NCBI RefSeq assembly: GCF_003515685.1
Contig: NZ_QWEG01000009.1
Location: 124,001-188,000, forward strand
Origin: Neobacillus notoginsengisoli
GTDB taxonomy: Bacteria; Bacillota; Bacilli; Bacillales; Cytobacillaceae
Direction of reading: 5' to 3'
DNA length: 64,000 nucleotides
The position numbers and the translations under genes were made by a program. Below the pieces are notes generated by a model that made no database searches, had not been told where the DNA came from, and saw only the letters and a program-made list of their open reading frames with translations. Below are positions 25,664 through 33,529 of this stretch, piece after piece (the first letter of the stretch is position 1; each line of letters begins with the position of its first letter).

Positions 25664-26509
25664 ATGACAGCGAAACATTTGCAAGATACGGTTGAATTAC
25701 ATAATGGCGTGAAGATGCCATGGTTCGGACTCGGCGTTTTCAAGGTTCAGGAAGGCGATGAGGTTGTCCAGTCGGTCAAGGCCGCGATTAAAAACGGCTA
25801 TCGGAGCATTGACACGGCGGCGGTGTACAAAAATGAGGAAGGCGTCGGACAGGGACTTCGGCAAGCTCTCAAAGAAACCGGACTCAAGCGAGAAGACCTT
25901 TTCATCACTTCGAAGGTCTGGAACAGTGACCAAGGCTATGACTCGACACTTAAAGCATACGAGGAAAGCCTGCAGAAACTCGGGCTTGAATATCTCGATC
26001 TATACTTAATCCACTGGCCTGTGAAAGGGAAGTACAAAGAAACTTGGCGCGCGCTGGAAACCCTTTATAAAGAAGGGCGTGTCCGTGCGATTGGGGTCAG
26101 CAACTTCCACGTTCACCACTTGAAGGATGTACTTGAAGATGCGGAAATCAAACCGATGGTCAACCAGGTTGAATACCATCCGCGCCTTACGCAAACAGAA
26201 CTGCGCGCATTTTGCCGAGAGCAGGGCATCCAGCTTGAAGCATGGTCGCCGCTTGCCCAAGGCCAGCTTCTGAACGATGAAACACTCAAGAAAATTGCTG
26301 CTCAATACAACAAATCCGTTGCTCAAGTTATTTTGCGCTGGGATTTGCAAAACGAAGTCATTACGATTCCGAAATCCATTAACGAACACCGGATCATCGA
26401 AAACGCCGACATCTTTGATTTTGAACTGACAACAGAAGACATGGAAAAAATCAGCGGCTTGAACGAAGACAGCCGCGTCGGACCAGATCCCGACAACTTC
26501 GATTTTTAA
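25664..26509 (+). CDS. Aldo/keto reductase (YvgN/YtbE-like)
   Basis: This is a NADPH-dependent oxidoreductase with a TIM-barrel fold. The catalytic tetrad is recognisable: Asp in SIDTAAVY, Tyr in the same motif, Lys in ITSKVWN and His in LIHWPVKG. Other family signatures are [10 protein letters not shown] and [12 protein letters not shown]. The length of 281 aa matches YvgN/YtbE, which reduce glyoxals and other aldehydes; the true substrate is open. AAGGAGGACATAGA before ATG 25664 decides the start; the frame is open further upstream. Confidence 0.93.
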   Translation: MTAKHLQDTVELHNGVKMPWFGLGVFKVQEGDEVVQSVKAAIKNGYRSIDTAAVYKNEEGVGQGLRQALKETGLKREDLFITSKVWNSDQGYDSTLKAYEESLQKLGLEYLDLYLIHWPVKGKYKETWRALETLYKEGRVRAIGVSNFHVHHLKDVLEDAEIKPMVNQVEYHPRLTQTELRAFCREQGIQLEAWSPLAQGQLLNDETLKKIAAQYNKSVAQVILRWDLQNEVITIPKSINEHRIIENADIFDFELTTEDMEKISGLNEDSRVGPDPDNFDF

Positions 26510-26515
26510 AATGCA

Positions 26516-26546
26516 AAAAGGCCAACCCTATGGGAAGGCCTTTTTT
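26516..26546 (+). terminator. Terminator of the aldo/keto reductase gene
   Basis: AAAAGGCC and GGCCTTTT pair, and the inner CCC/GGG bases extend the hairpin. Six T residues follow. Confidence 0.85.
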
Positions 26547-26570
26547 CCATGATAAATAATAGTGATTAAA

Positions 26571-26621
26571 GTGCCAGGCACCTATGTGGGACGAAAAATG
26601 TCCCGATGGGGTGCCAGGCAC
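26571..26621. repeat. Paired GTGCCAGGCAC palindromes around a small hairpin
   Basis: GTGCCAGGCAC (palindrome except its central base) stands at 26571-26581 and again at 26611-26621. Between them GGGAC/GTCCC (26588-26604) forms a hairpin with a 7-nt loop. T-rich sequence follows. It lies between the convergent aldo/keto reductase and amylase genes and may act as a terminator for either. Confidence 0.6.
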
Positions 26622-26640
26622 TCTTTTTCCCAAATCGTTC

Positions 26641-28092
26641 TCACCCAAGCGCCCACACGGAAACGCTGCGCTCATTTACACGGAAACTTGCCCAGCCGTC
26701 TTCATTAATTGTTATTGTATCTTCCCGGTTGCCGGTGATGTCATTCCAGGTTTCGCCGGCGCGTTCTTCGCCGACGAACATTCTTTTTTCTCCTTCGTCG
26801 CCATTTGATAGGATCACCGCACAGCCAGATCCTTCAAATTCGTCAACGCCTTTTCTGATCCAGCCAATTGTATTCGGATGGTCAAAATAATCCTCCTGCT
26901 CACCGTAAGCCACTTTTTTACGTGCGTACAAAAGTGGGTCGATGGCTTTCTTTTTGCCAGGGCAGGGCGCAGGGCCGTCTATCCCATAATAGTCGCCATA
27001 GAACACACAAGGCAAGCCATCTTTTCTGAGCAAAATCAGTGCATAGGCGCTTTGCTTGAACCAGTCTTCCACCCACGATTCGAGTGACTCGTGCGGCTGG
27101 GAATCATGGTTGTCGACAAATGTAACCGCATGAGCGCCGTGCGACTGGACAAGCGTGTCATCAAAGATAGTCGTCAAATCAAAATCGCTGCCCTCAATGG
27201 ATGCGATATGGAACTTGTAGTGGAGGGCGACGTCGAATAAATCGATATTGAAATCGACGGCATCAAGGAATTCCTGGCATGCATGCAAGTCGTATTTCCA
27301 GAACTCTCCGACAAAATAAAAATCATCGCTGCAATATTCATTCATCTGATGAACAAACTCGTTGATGAAGTGATAGTTAATATGCTTAATGGCATCAAGC
27401 CGGTAGCCGTCGCACTTCGTTGTATCCGCTAGCCATTTCCCCCAACGGATCATCTCCGCCCTGACATCCGGATGGTCGTAATCATAGTTGGCGAACATGA
27501 GATAATCATAGTTTCCGAATTCATCATCGACGTGGTCACTCCATGATTTGTGCTCACCCAAAATTCGAAAGATGCCGGTTCGTCCTGATTTCTCATCGAA
27601 ATCCGTGCCATTGAAGTGTGTGTAATTCCATTTAAAGGATGAGTATTGGTCGGCGCGTCCTTGGAAATCAAAGCGCGTCCAGCCATGAATTTCGAACGGC
27701 TCGGAAATGACTTCGTTCCGGTTCAGTCCGTCGACTTCGACAACCTCGAATTTTTCCATCGCATCAGCGCCGGCCTTATGGTTCATGACGACATCGATAT
27801 ATACCTTCAGCCCGTTTTCATGGCAAGCGGAAATCGCTTCAAGAAGCTGATCCTTCGTTCCGTATTTCGTTTCAATGCTGCCTTTCTGATCAAACTCGCC
27901 TAAGTCATACAGGTCATACGGCGCATAGCCGGTGTCTTCCCGTGTGATGGCTTTTGTAACAGGCGGCACCCACACCGAATCAATTCCGATCTCCTTCAAT
28001 TCAGGAGCCATTTCCCTTAACCGTTCCCAATGGTTCCCGTCAGCCGGCAAATGCCATTCAAAAAACTGCATCATTGTTAGATTCTCTTTCAT
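26641..28092 (-). CDS. Alpha-amylase, GH13, cytoplasmic type
   Basis: This 483-aa glycoside hydrolase family 13 enzyme cuts alpha-1,4-glucan. The conserved regions are VDVVMNHKAG-like (DVVMNHKA), GYRLDAIKHI (nucleophile Asp), FVGEFW (acid/base Glu) and FVDNHDSQP (transition-state Asp). The start MMQFFEWHLPADGNHW matches the liquefying amylase group (GH13_5). No signal peptide precedes it, so it probably acts on intracellular maltodextrins or glycogen-like glucan. It is a single gene. I see no catabolite-response element in its upstream region. Confidence 0.92.
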   Translation of the reverse strand: MKENLTMMQFFEWHLPADGNHWERLREMAPELKEIGIDSVWVPPVTKAITREDTGYAPYDLYDLGEFDQKGSIETKYGTKDQLLEAISACHENGLKVYIDVVMNHKAGADAMEKFEVVEVDGLNRNEVISEPFEIHGWTRFDFQGRADQYSSFKWNYTHFNGTDFDEKSGRTGIFRILGEHKSWSDHVDDEFGNYDYLMFANYDYDHPDVRAEMIRWGKWLADTTKCDGYRLDAIKHINYHFINEFVHQMNEYCSDDFYFVGEFWKYDLHACQEFLDAVDFNIDLFDVALHYKFHIASIEGSDFDLTTIFDDTLVQSHGAHAVTFVDNHDSQPHESLESWVEDWFKQSAYALILLRKDGLPCVFYGDYYGIDGPAPCPGKKKAIDPLLYARKKVAYGEQEDYFDHPNTIGWIRKGVDEFEGSGCAVILSNGDEGEKRMFVGEERAGETWNDITGNREDTITINEDGWASFRVNERSVSVWALG

Positions 28093-28364
28093 TCCACTTT
28101 CCCTTCCCTACACCTTCATCTATTAAAAACCAACTAAGATTTAAGGTATTTACCCAATAGGCAAGCATGTTAACCTTTTCACCCATTTAAGTGAAGGGAC
28201 TGAGCAAAAGCGCAGCCGTACATTTTACGGTGCGGGTATTCTCTGTTTAAGCAACCCATTGGCTGAAAAGGTTTGTTCATTCGCAAGAAGGGGTTTAGGT
28301 AAGAGAGGCATACGAATGCCTGTCCCAAATAGAGAAGGAAAATGGAAGCATAAGGAGGATATAC

Positions 28365-29243
28365 ATGACCGGAAAAGTTGAATTTTTGATTGATGCAAAA
28401 GCTGTGCTCGGCGAGGGTCCGTGCTGGGATGCGAGCAAAGGTATCTTATATTGGGTTGATATTGAGGGAAAAAAGCTGCATGTCTTCAATCCTGATACTG
28501 GGGAAGACCGGGAAATCGAAGTCGGCGAGATGATTGGAGCGGTAGTTCCGAGGGAAGCTGGCGGGACGGTGGTTGTCCTGGAAAGCGGATTTTATTTTCT
28601 CGATCCTGAGGACGGCAGCCTTGAGCAAATAAACGACCCGGAAAGCGACCTCGCCGATAACCGCTTTAATGATGGAAAGTGTGACCCGGCAGGCAGGTTC
28701 TGGGCGGGGACGTTGAATAAAAACGGTGACGAAAAGCAAGCATCTCTTTATTGCCTTGAGACGGATATGTCGGTCACCAGAAAATTAGGGAATCTTAGTA
28801 TCTCAAATGGGCTAGCGTGGTCGCCGGACAATCAGTTTATGTACTTAATAGACACGCCAACAAGACAGGTTACAAGGTACCAATACAAATTGGAAAACGG
28901 GGAAATCAGTGAGCCTGAAGTCATCATTGAAATACCTGATGGGGAGGGATTTCCAGACGGGATGACGATTGATGAAGACGGTAACCTTTGGATTGCCCAT
29001 TGGGGCGGAGGGAAAGTCACGAATTGGGATCCGATTACAGGGGAATTGCTTCAATCAATTGAACTCCCTGCCGTGAATGTGACTTCCTGTACTTTTGGGG
29101 GCGACGGCCTGCAGGACCTCTACATCACAACTGCGAGAAATGGAATGAGTGAAGCAGAACTAGAAGAGTATCCTCGTGCCGGAGGCCTTTTCAAAATCCG
29201 GACCGATACGAAGGGATTGCCAGCATACAAATTTAAGGGCTAG
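28365..29243 (+). CDS. SMP-30/gluconolactonase/LRE family protein
   Basis: This is a six-bladed beta-propeller lactonase of the SMP-30 family, probably cytoplasmic. Landmarks are LGEGPCWDASKGILYWVDI at the N-terminus (metal-binding Glu), NRFNDGKCDPAGRFWAGT in the middle, SNGLAWSPDN, and FPDGMTIDEDGNLWIAHWGGG towards the end (metal-binding Asp). Length 292 aa is typical. Sugar lactones are the usual substrates; the natural one here is unknown. AAGGAGGATATAC precedes the ATG. Confidence 0.88.
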   Translation: MTGKVEFLIDAKAVLGEGPCWDASKGILYWVDIEGKKLHVFNPDTGEDREIEVGEMIGAVVPREAGGTVVVLESGFYFLDPEDGSLEQINDPESDLADNRFNDGKCDPAGRFWAGTLNKNGDEKQASLYCLETDMSVTRKLGNLSISNGLAWSPDNQFMYLIDTPTRQVTRYQYKLENGEISEPEVIIEIPDGEGFPDGMTIDEDGNLWIAHWGGGKVTNWDPITGELLQSIELPAVNVTSCTFGGDGLQDLYITTARNGMSEAELEEYPRAGGLFKIRTDTKGLPAYKFKG

Positions 29244-29472
29244 AAGAACGGGGCATATAACTTGCGTGAAGGTGGTAAAATTACCAACCGCATGGCTTTA
29301 TGACAACTCCTGGTTCTCAATGGCAGCCCGAGTTTTACCCGTATCCTGACCTAGAAAAATAGCCAACATATAAAAATATTCAACACACCCAAGTTTACTT
29401 TTACCAAATTGAGGTAAATAGAGTAATAGATGCATATAATGTGGAAAAGTATGCAAAAAAGGGGGAAGTTGA

Positions 29473-29907
29473 ATGCCGGTTTGGATCATTGCCGCGATTG
29501 GCGCGGTCCTTTTCTTAATTGTTGCCGAAGAAGCGGGTAACTTCCTATGGAAAAGATATGTTTTCGGACGACCTGAGAAGCGGCGCAGAAACTTTGATCG
29601 ATTTATTCCAAGGCGGGTAAGGGAGTCGATCATCACCGAACGGTTGATTCTCGCACCCGGCAGATTGCTTGGAAGAATCGCTGTCAGAGCAGCTACATTC
29701 GTTAGAGCCGATCGTGCTTATGCCTATGTGTCAAGAATATTTTCAAGAATGAAGAGAAAACTGCTGTTTTTTGCAAAAAATGTTCTTAAAAGGTTTATTA
29801 GCATCCTTAAAGTGATCTTTTCGTTCCTTGTCAAGGCTGTCAGGTATTGTTTCGAAAGCGCGTCTGTACTCATTCGTAAATACAGAAAAAGCTCTTCCCA
29901 TTTGTAG
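29473..29907 (+). CDS. Hypothetical basic membrane-associated protein
   Basis: I do not recognise this 144-aa protein. It starts with a membrane helix (residues 3-20, with EEAG near its end) and is otherwise very rich in Arg and Lys, with amphipathic Phe/Val/Ile stretches in the C-terminal half. The calculated character is strongly basic. GGGGGAAGTTG lies before the ATG. Its last codons form the 5' arm of a terminator hairpin, so coding sequence and terminator overlap. Confidence 0.65.
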   Translation: MPVWIIAAIGAVLFLIVAEEAGNFLWKRYVFGRPEKRRRNFDRFIPRRVRESIITERLILAPGRLLGRIAVRAATFVRADRAYAYVSRIFSRMKRKLLFFAKNVLKRFISILKVIFSFLVKAVRYCFESASVLIRKYRKSSSHL

Positions 29908-29927
29908 GGAGGAGCTTTTTCGTTTTT
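29886..29927. terminator. Terminator overlapping the 3' end of the basic protein gene
   Basis: AAAAAGCTC and GAGCTTTTT pair, with an inner TTCCC/GGGA match, followed by a long T run. The stop codon lies inside the loop side of the hairpin. Confidence 0.85.
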
Positions 29928-29965
29928 TTCAAAAGGTCAATGGGTGCAACATATCAAAATAAAGT

Positions 29966-32056
29966 TTAGCTTCCTCTTAACTCTTTCAACTTTTCAGCCA
30001 TTTTGCCAGCGCCATCAATCATTCGAATGATTCCCTCATCGAGCGCTTTTTTCCATTTCGGGGCTTCTTCTTTAATTGTTTCGGTAGCTTTCCCAACTTC
30101 TTCCCTTAATTTTTCGGTTTGTTCAATGAGTTCCTTTTTCGAGAAGACCGAATCCTTTTCTTCGCCGGCAACTGTGATGCCAAACGTATCTTCTTTAAGG
30201 AATGGCCTTGCCTCTTGCATGATGGCCCTGAAGATGGGAGCTGTGCCTTGTGCCGCAGTGGTGGATAAATAATGCTCGCGGTCGGTGCGGTCGTAGCCAA
30301 GCCAGACGGCTCCGGCCACTTCAGGCGTATAGCCAGCAAACCATTGATCTTTCGTACCGTTTATATCGGCATAAGGCAGCTGGGTCGACCCGGTTTTCCC
30401 GGCAATGTCGAGTCCATTTACCTTCGCTGCTTTTCCTGTCCCGTTTTCAACGACGCCAAGGAGCATGGATGTCATAGTCTTTGCATCGGCGCGTGACATG
30501 ACGCGGACGGATTTCTTTTTATGGCTGGCAATTTCATTACCCGTCGGCCCGACTATTTTGACAACGAAATGGCTGTCATACCGCTTGCCGTTATTTGCAA
30601 AAGCGGAATACGCCGAAGCGAGCTGAAGGGGGGAGATGCCGTGATGCATCCCGCCGAGCGCCAGTGCCAGGTTGCGGTCATCCTTTTGCACGGGGATCCC
30701 GAATTTTTCGACTGATTCAGCGCCTTTCGAAACGCCGATTTCATTGAGAAGCCAGACAGTCGGCACATTGAGTGACTGCTCAACCGCTTTGTACATTGGC
30801 ACTTTTCCTGAATAAGTCCTTGTGGCGTTCTGTGGCTTGTACGTACCGAAGGAGATCGGTTCGTCAACAAGCTCGGATTCAATCGAATAGCCTTCCTTAA
30901 GCGCAGGAGCATAAACAGCCAGCGGCTTCATCGTCGAACCAGGCTGGGCCTTCAGCTGGGTCGCGCGGTTAAAGCCACGGAAAACATGCTCGCCCCGTCC
31001 GCCGACAACCCCCATGACACCCCCTGTTTCAGGCGAAACGAGGACAGCCCCGCTTTGGACGATTTGTCCTCCGCGGCCGCGCGGGAAGAGCCAGTCCCGG
31101 CTGTAAACCTTCTCCAGTGCAGTCTGCAAATTTGGATCCAACTCTGTGTAGATCCGGTAGCCCCGCGTCAGAATTTCATCCTGTGTCAGGCCGTATTCCC
31201 GAATGGCCTCATCAAGGACCGCATCAACATAATACGGAAATTTCCGTTTAATTCTCGACCCGCGGCCATCGCCTAGGTTGATTTTGTCTTTGATGGCTTT
31301 TTCGTATTCAGCTTTGGATATCTTGTTCAATTCCTTCATTTTGCTGAGCACAATATTTCGCCGCTTTAACGCTCTGTCGTAGTGGTTGTATGGATCATAA
31401 GCGTTCGGCGCCTGAAGCAGCCCGGCCAGGACAGCCGCTTCGCTTATCGTGACATTTTTAATGTCTTTGTTAAAATATCGCTCGGAAGCGGTCCCGATGC
31501 CCCAAGCCCCGCTCCCGAAATAAACTTGGTTCAGGTACATTTCAAGGATTTCATCTTTTTTGTACACTTTTTCAAGTTTTGCGGCGAGGAAAAGCTCCTC
31601 GGCTTTCCGGCGGTACGTCTGTTCAGGGGAGAGAAGGGCATTTTTTGCAAGCTGCTGGGTGATGGTGCTACCGCCGCCCGTAATCCTGCCCGCAAACAAA
31701 TTACTGAAAAATGCTCGGGCAATCCCTTTTATATCAAAACCGTTATGCTCATAAAAACGTTCGTCCTCAATAGACGTAATCGCATCTTTTACATGCTGCG
31801 GCATCTGATCGATCTTTGCTCCGCCAATTCGGTTTGCGGTTACCTCTGCCGCCTTTTGCTCGTATCGATCATAAATGACCGTCGACTGGCTAAGCCCCTC
31901 CTTGAGTGACTCAACATTCGCCCGGGTCGCAAGCCAGGCGAAGAATAAAATCGTCAGTAAAAAAGCAACCAACGCAATCAGCAATAATATTTGTGTTAGA
32001 TGCCGTCTTTTCCAAAAACGGCGAATTTTTTCCCAATAGGGACGTAATCTTTCCAT
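29966..32056 (-). CDS. Class A penicillin-binding protein (transglycosylase/transpeptidase, PbpG-like)
   Basis: This bifunctional peptidoglycan synthase of about 696 aa has a short basic cytoplasmic tail, one membrane helix (about residues 22-45), a glycosyltransferase domain (ITSIEDERFYEHNGFD, GGSTITQQLAKN, EILEMYLNQVYFG) and a transpeptidase domain with GSTMKP (active Ser), SLN and GKTGST. Size and order fit PBP2d (PbpG) or PBP4-type enzymes of bacilli. A TTG at 32065 overlaps the ribosome site, so I start at ATG 32056, with AAGG 9 nt upstream. The C-terminal tail is Glu/Lys-rich and probably coiled. Confidence 0.92.
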   Translation of the reverse strand: MERLRPYWEKIRRFWKRRHLTQILLLIALVAFLLTILFFAWLATRANVESLKEGLSQSTVIYDRYEQKAAEVTANRIGGAKIDQMPQHVKDAITSIEDERFYEHNGFDIKGIARAFFSNLFAGRITGGGSTITQQLAKNALLSPEQTYRRKAEELFLAAKLEKVYKKDEILEMYLNQVYFGSGAWGIGTASERYFNKDIKNVTISEAAVLAGLLQAPNAYDPYNHYDRALKRRNIVLSKMKELNKISKAEYEKAIKDKINLGDGRGSRIKRKFPYYVDAVLDEAIREYGLTQDEILTRGYRIYTELDPNLQTALEKVYSRDWLFPRGRGGQIVQSGAVLVSPETGGVMGVVGGRGEHVFRGFNRATQLKAQPGSTMKPLAVYAPALKEGYSIESELVDEPISFGTYKPQNATRTYSGKVPMYKAVEQSLNVPTVWLLNEIGVSKGAESVEKFGIPVQKDDRNLALALGGMHHGISPLQLASAYSAFANNGKRYDSHFVVKIVGPTGNEIASHKKKSVRVMSRADAKTMTSMLLGVVENGTGKAAKVNGLDIAGKTGSTQLPYADINGTKDQWFAGYTPEVAGAVWLGYDRTDREHYLSTTAAQGTAPIFRAIMQEARPFLKEDTFGITVAGEEKDSVFSKKELIEQTEKLREEVGKATETIKEEAPKWKKALDEGIIRMIDGAGKMAEKLKELRGS

Positions 32057-32215
32057 ATCGTTCAACCTTCAATCTTTTATATGGTTATAGCAGAAGAATA
32101 ACAAAAAGTGGGGAAAATAGAAACGTGGACAATCTTCCAATGTTGGAAAGAGGTATCCTTTCCTCATGAAAAGGGGCTAGGCTTAAGAAGCCCCTTACCT
32201 GCAAAATAATAGATT

Positions 32216-32542
32216 TTACCTAGCTGGCTCGTCCCGGGGAATCCAATCCTGGGCCCAGCGGACAAGCTCTTTGATCGCCGGCGTAAGCTGCATCCCTTTT
32301 TCTGTCAGTGAATATTCTACTCGGACCGGCATGCCAGAGATGGCTTTGCGCGCAATCAAGCCCTCCTCCTCAAGCTCTTTCAGCCGCTCCGTCAGGACCT
32401 TCGCGCTGACAGGCAGGACCGACTCCATTTCCGAAAAACGCTGGGTGCCGTACATGAGTTGATAAAGAATCAAGGTCGTCCACCTTTTTCCGATCAATTG
32501 CATCGCTTTTTCAACTCGCGGGCATAGTTCGAACTTTTCCAT
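32216..32542 (-). CDS. HxlR family transcriptional regulator
   Basis: This 108-aa winged-helix DNA-binding protein matches the HxlR family: ELCPRVEKAMQLIGKRWTTLILYQLMYGTQRFSEME, then VLTERLKELEEEGLIARK (recognition helix and wing). The single Cys7 at the conserved N-terminal position could sense thiol or quinone stress, as in related regulators. The target is unknown; no oxidoreductase gene lies directly divergent to it. GAGGTGAGT precedes the ATG. Confidence 0.9.
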   Translation of the reverse strand: MEKFELCPRVEKAMQLIGKRWTTLILYQLMYGTQRFSEMESVLPVSAKVLTERLKELEEEGLIARKAISGMPVRVEYSLTEKGMQLTPAIKELVRWAQDWIPRDEPAR

Positions 32543-32624
32543 TCCATCGACTCACCTCAATGGCACTATTATACTCTTTTTCAGCTGTTTTGCAGCAAAA
32601 CGGCGCTCATTACGCATAATTAAA

Positions 32625-32653
32625 AAGCAGCACCCATTAATCGGGTGCCGCTT
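32625..32653 (-). terminator. Terminator of the 50-aa protein gene
   Basis: AAGCAGCACCC and GGGTGCCGCTT pair with one mismatch around a 7-nt loop; preceding A residues give a U tract on the minus strand. Confidence 0.7.
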
Positions 32654-32672
32654 CCGTTTCTCCTGCCGGATA

Positions 32673-32825
32673 TTACCAGTGGTGCGCTTTCGCATTGCTC
32701 CTCAGGATAATATCCGTCTGTGACATTTTCGTTTGGCCGTTCAGCTGGGATTTCGTGTGCTTCCGGCTTTGGAACGCCTGGTGAAAAAGACCTGACCGCG
32801 GATCAAGATAATCCTTGTAGCTCAT
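32673..32825 (-). CDS. Small hypothetical protein, 50 aa
   Basis: A short frame runs from ATG 32825 to TAA 32673. GAGGTGAT lies just upstream, an almost perfect ribosome site, and a terminator follows, so it is very likely real. The product starts MSYKDYLDPRSGLFHQAF and ends in SNAKAHHW. It is hydrophilic and rich in Gln, Ser and Lys, without membrane segments. I do not recognise the family. It is transcribed away from the neighbouring repeat array. Confidence 0.75.
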   Translation of the reverse strand: MSYKDYLDPRSGLFHQAFQSRKHTKSQLNGQTKMSQTDIILRSNAKAHHW

Positions 32826-32953
32826 TTTATCACCTCAACGCAGGATTTTTGAAACGTGGCATCAACACGATACCATTACTTATCTTTCCAAGAAATCGGT
32901 AAATTAAGACGTGAAAAGCATTTTTTTGCAAAAGGGGGCTGTTATGCCTCATG

Positions 32954-33358
32954 TTGGGACAGTAAGCCAGATTCTAGGCATCAAGCTGTCTCCAGATACC
33001 CGGAGTTCGGACAGTTAGTAGGGATTTTGGTACGGGGCAGTCCCAAGTTATCTGGCGTTGGGACAGTAAGCCAGGTTCTAGGGATCAAGTTGTCCCAAGT
33101 TACCCGGAGTTCGGACAGTTAGCAGGGATTTTGGTACGGGGCAGTCCCAAGTTATCTGGCGTTGGGACAGTAAGCCAGGTTCTAGGCATCAAACTGTCCC
33201 AAGTTACCTGATGTTGGGACAGTAAGCCAGGTTCTTTGCATCAAACTGTCCCAAGTTACCCGGTGTCGGGACAGTAAGCTAGGATTTTTGCATGAAGCTG
33301 TCGCAAGTTACCCAATGTTGGGATAACAGGACGGGATTTTTGCATGAAACTGTCCGAA
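32954..33358. repeat. Tandem array B: eight 52-bp units with TTSGGACAG/CTGTCCSAA arms
   Basis: Opening arms start at 32954, 33006, 33058, 33110, 33162, 33214, 33266 and 33318, exactly 52 bp apart. Each unit has a 9-bp arm (TTGGGACAG or TTCGGACAG), 23 nt, a closing arm (CTGTCCCAA or variants) and 11 nt. Units 2 and 4 differ at one base and units 1 and 3 are close, so a 104-bp pair was duplicated. The last units are degenerate. It lies between the divergent 50-aa protein gene and ppc, ending about 170 bp before ppc. A frame at 32856-33122 crosses it but has no coding character. Confidence 0.95.
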
Positions 33359-33529
33359 GGCATTCAAGGTCCAGACAGCGCACCATAAATCGGCTTCTTG
33401 CTTAGTCCGATTTTTCTTTTGCAAAAAGCTTCCATCAATAGTTGATACATTAAAACGGGCATGTAAGCACCATTCATGGTATAGTAAAAAGAAAATTTAG
33501 TGATTTGTACTGGTTGGGAAGGTGAGACG

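Noticed and set aside
31382-31909. 175-aa plus-strand ORF within the penicillin-binding protein gene
   Set aside because: It lies opposite the glycosyltransferase domain of a clear class A PBP; no start signal is present.
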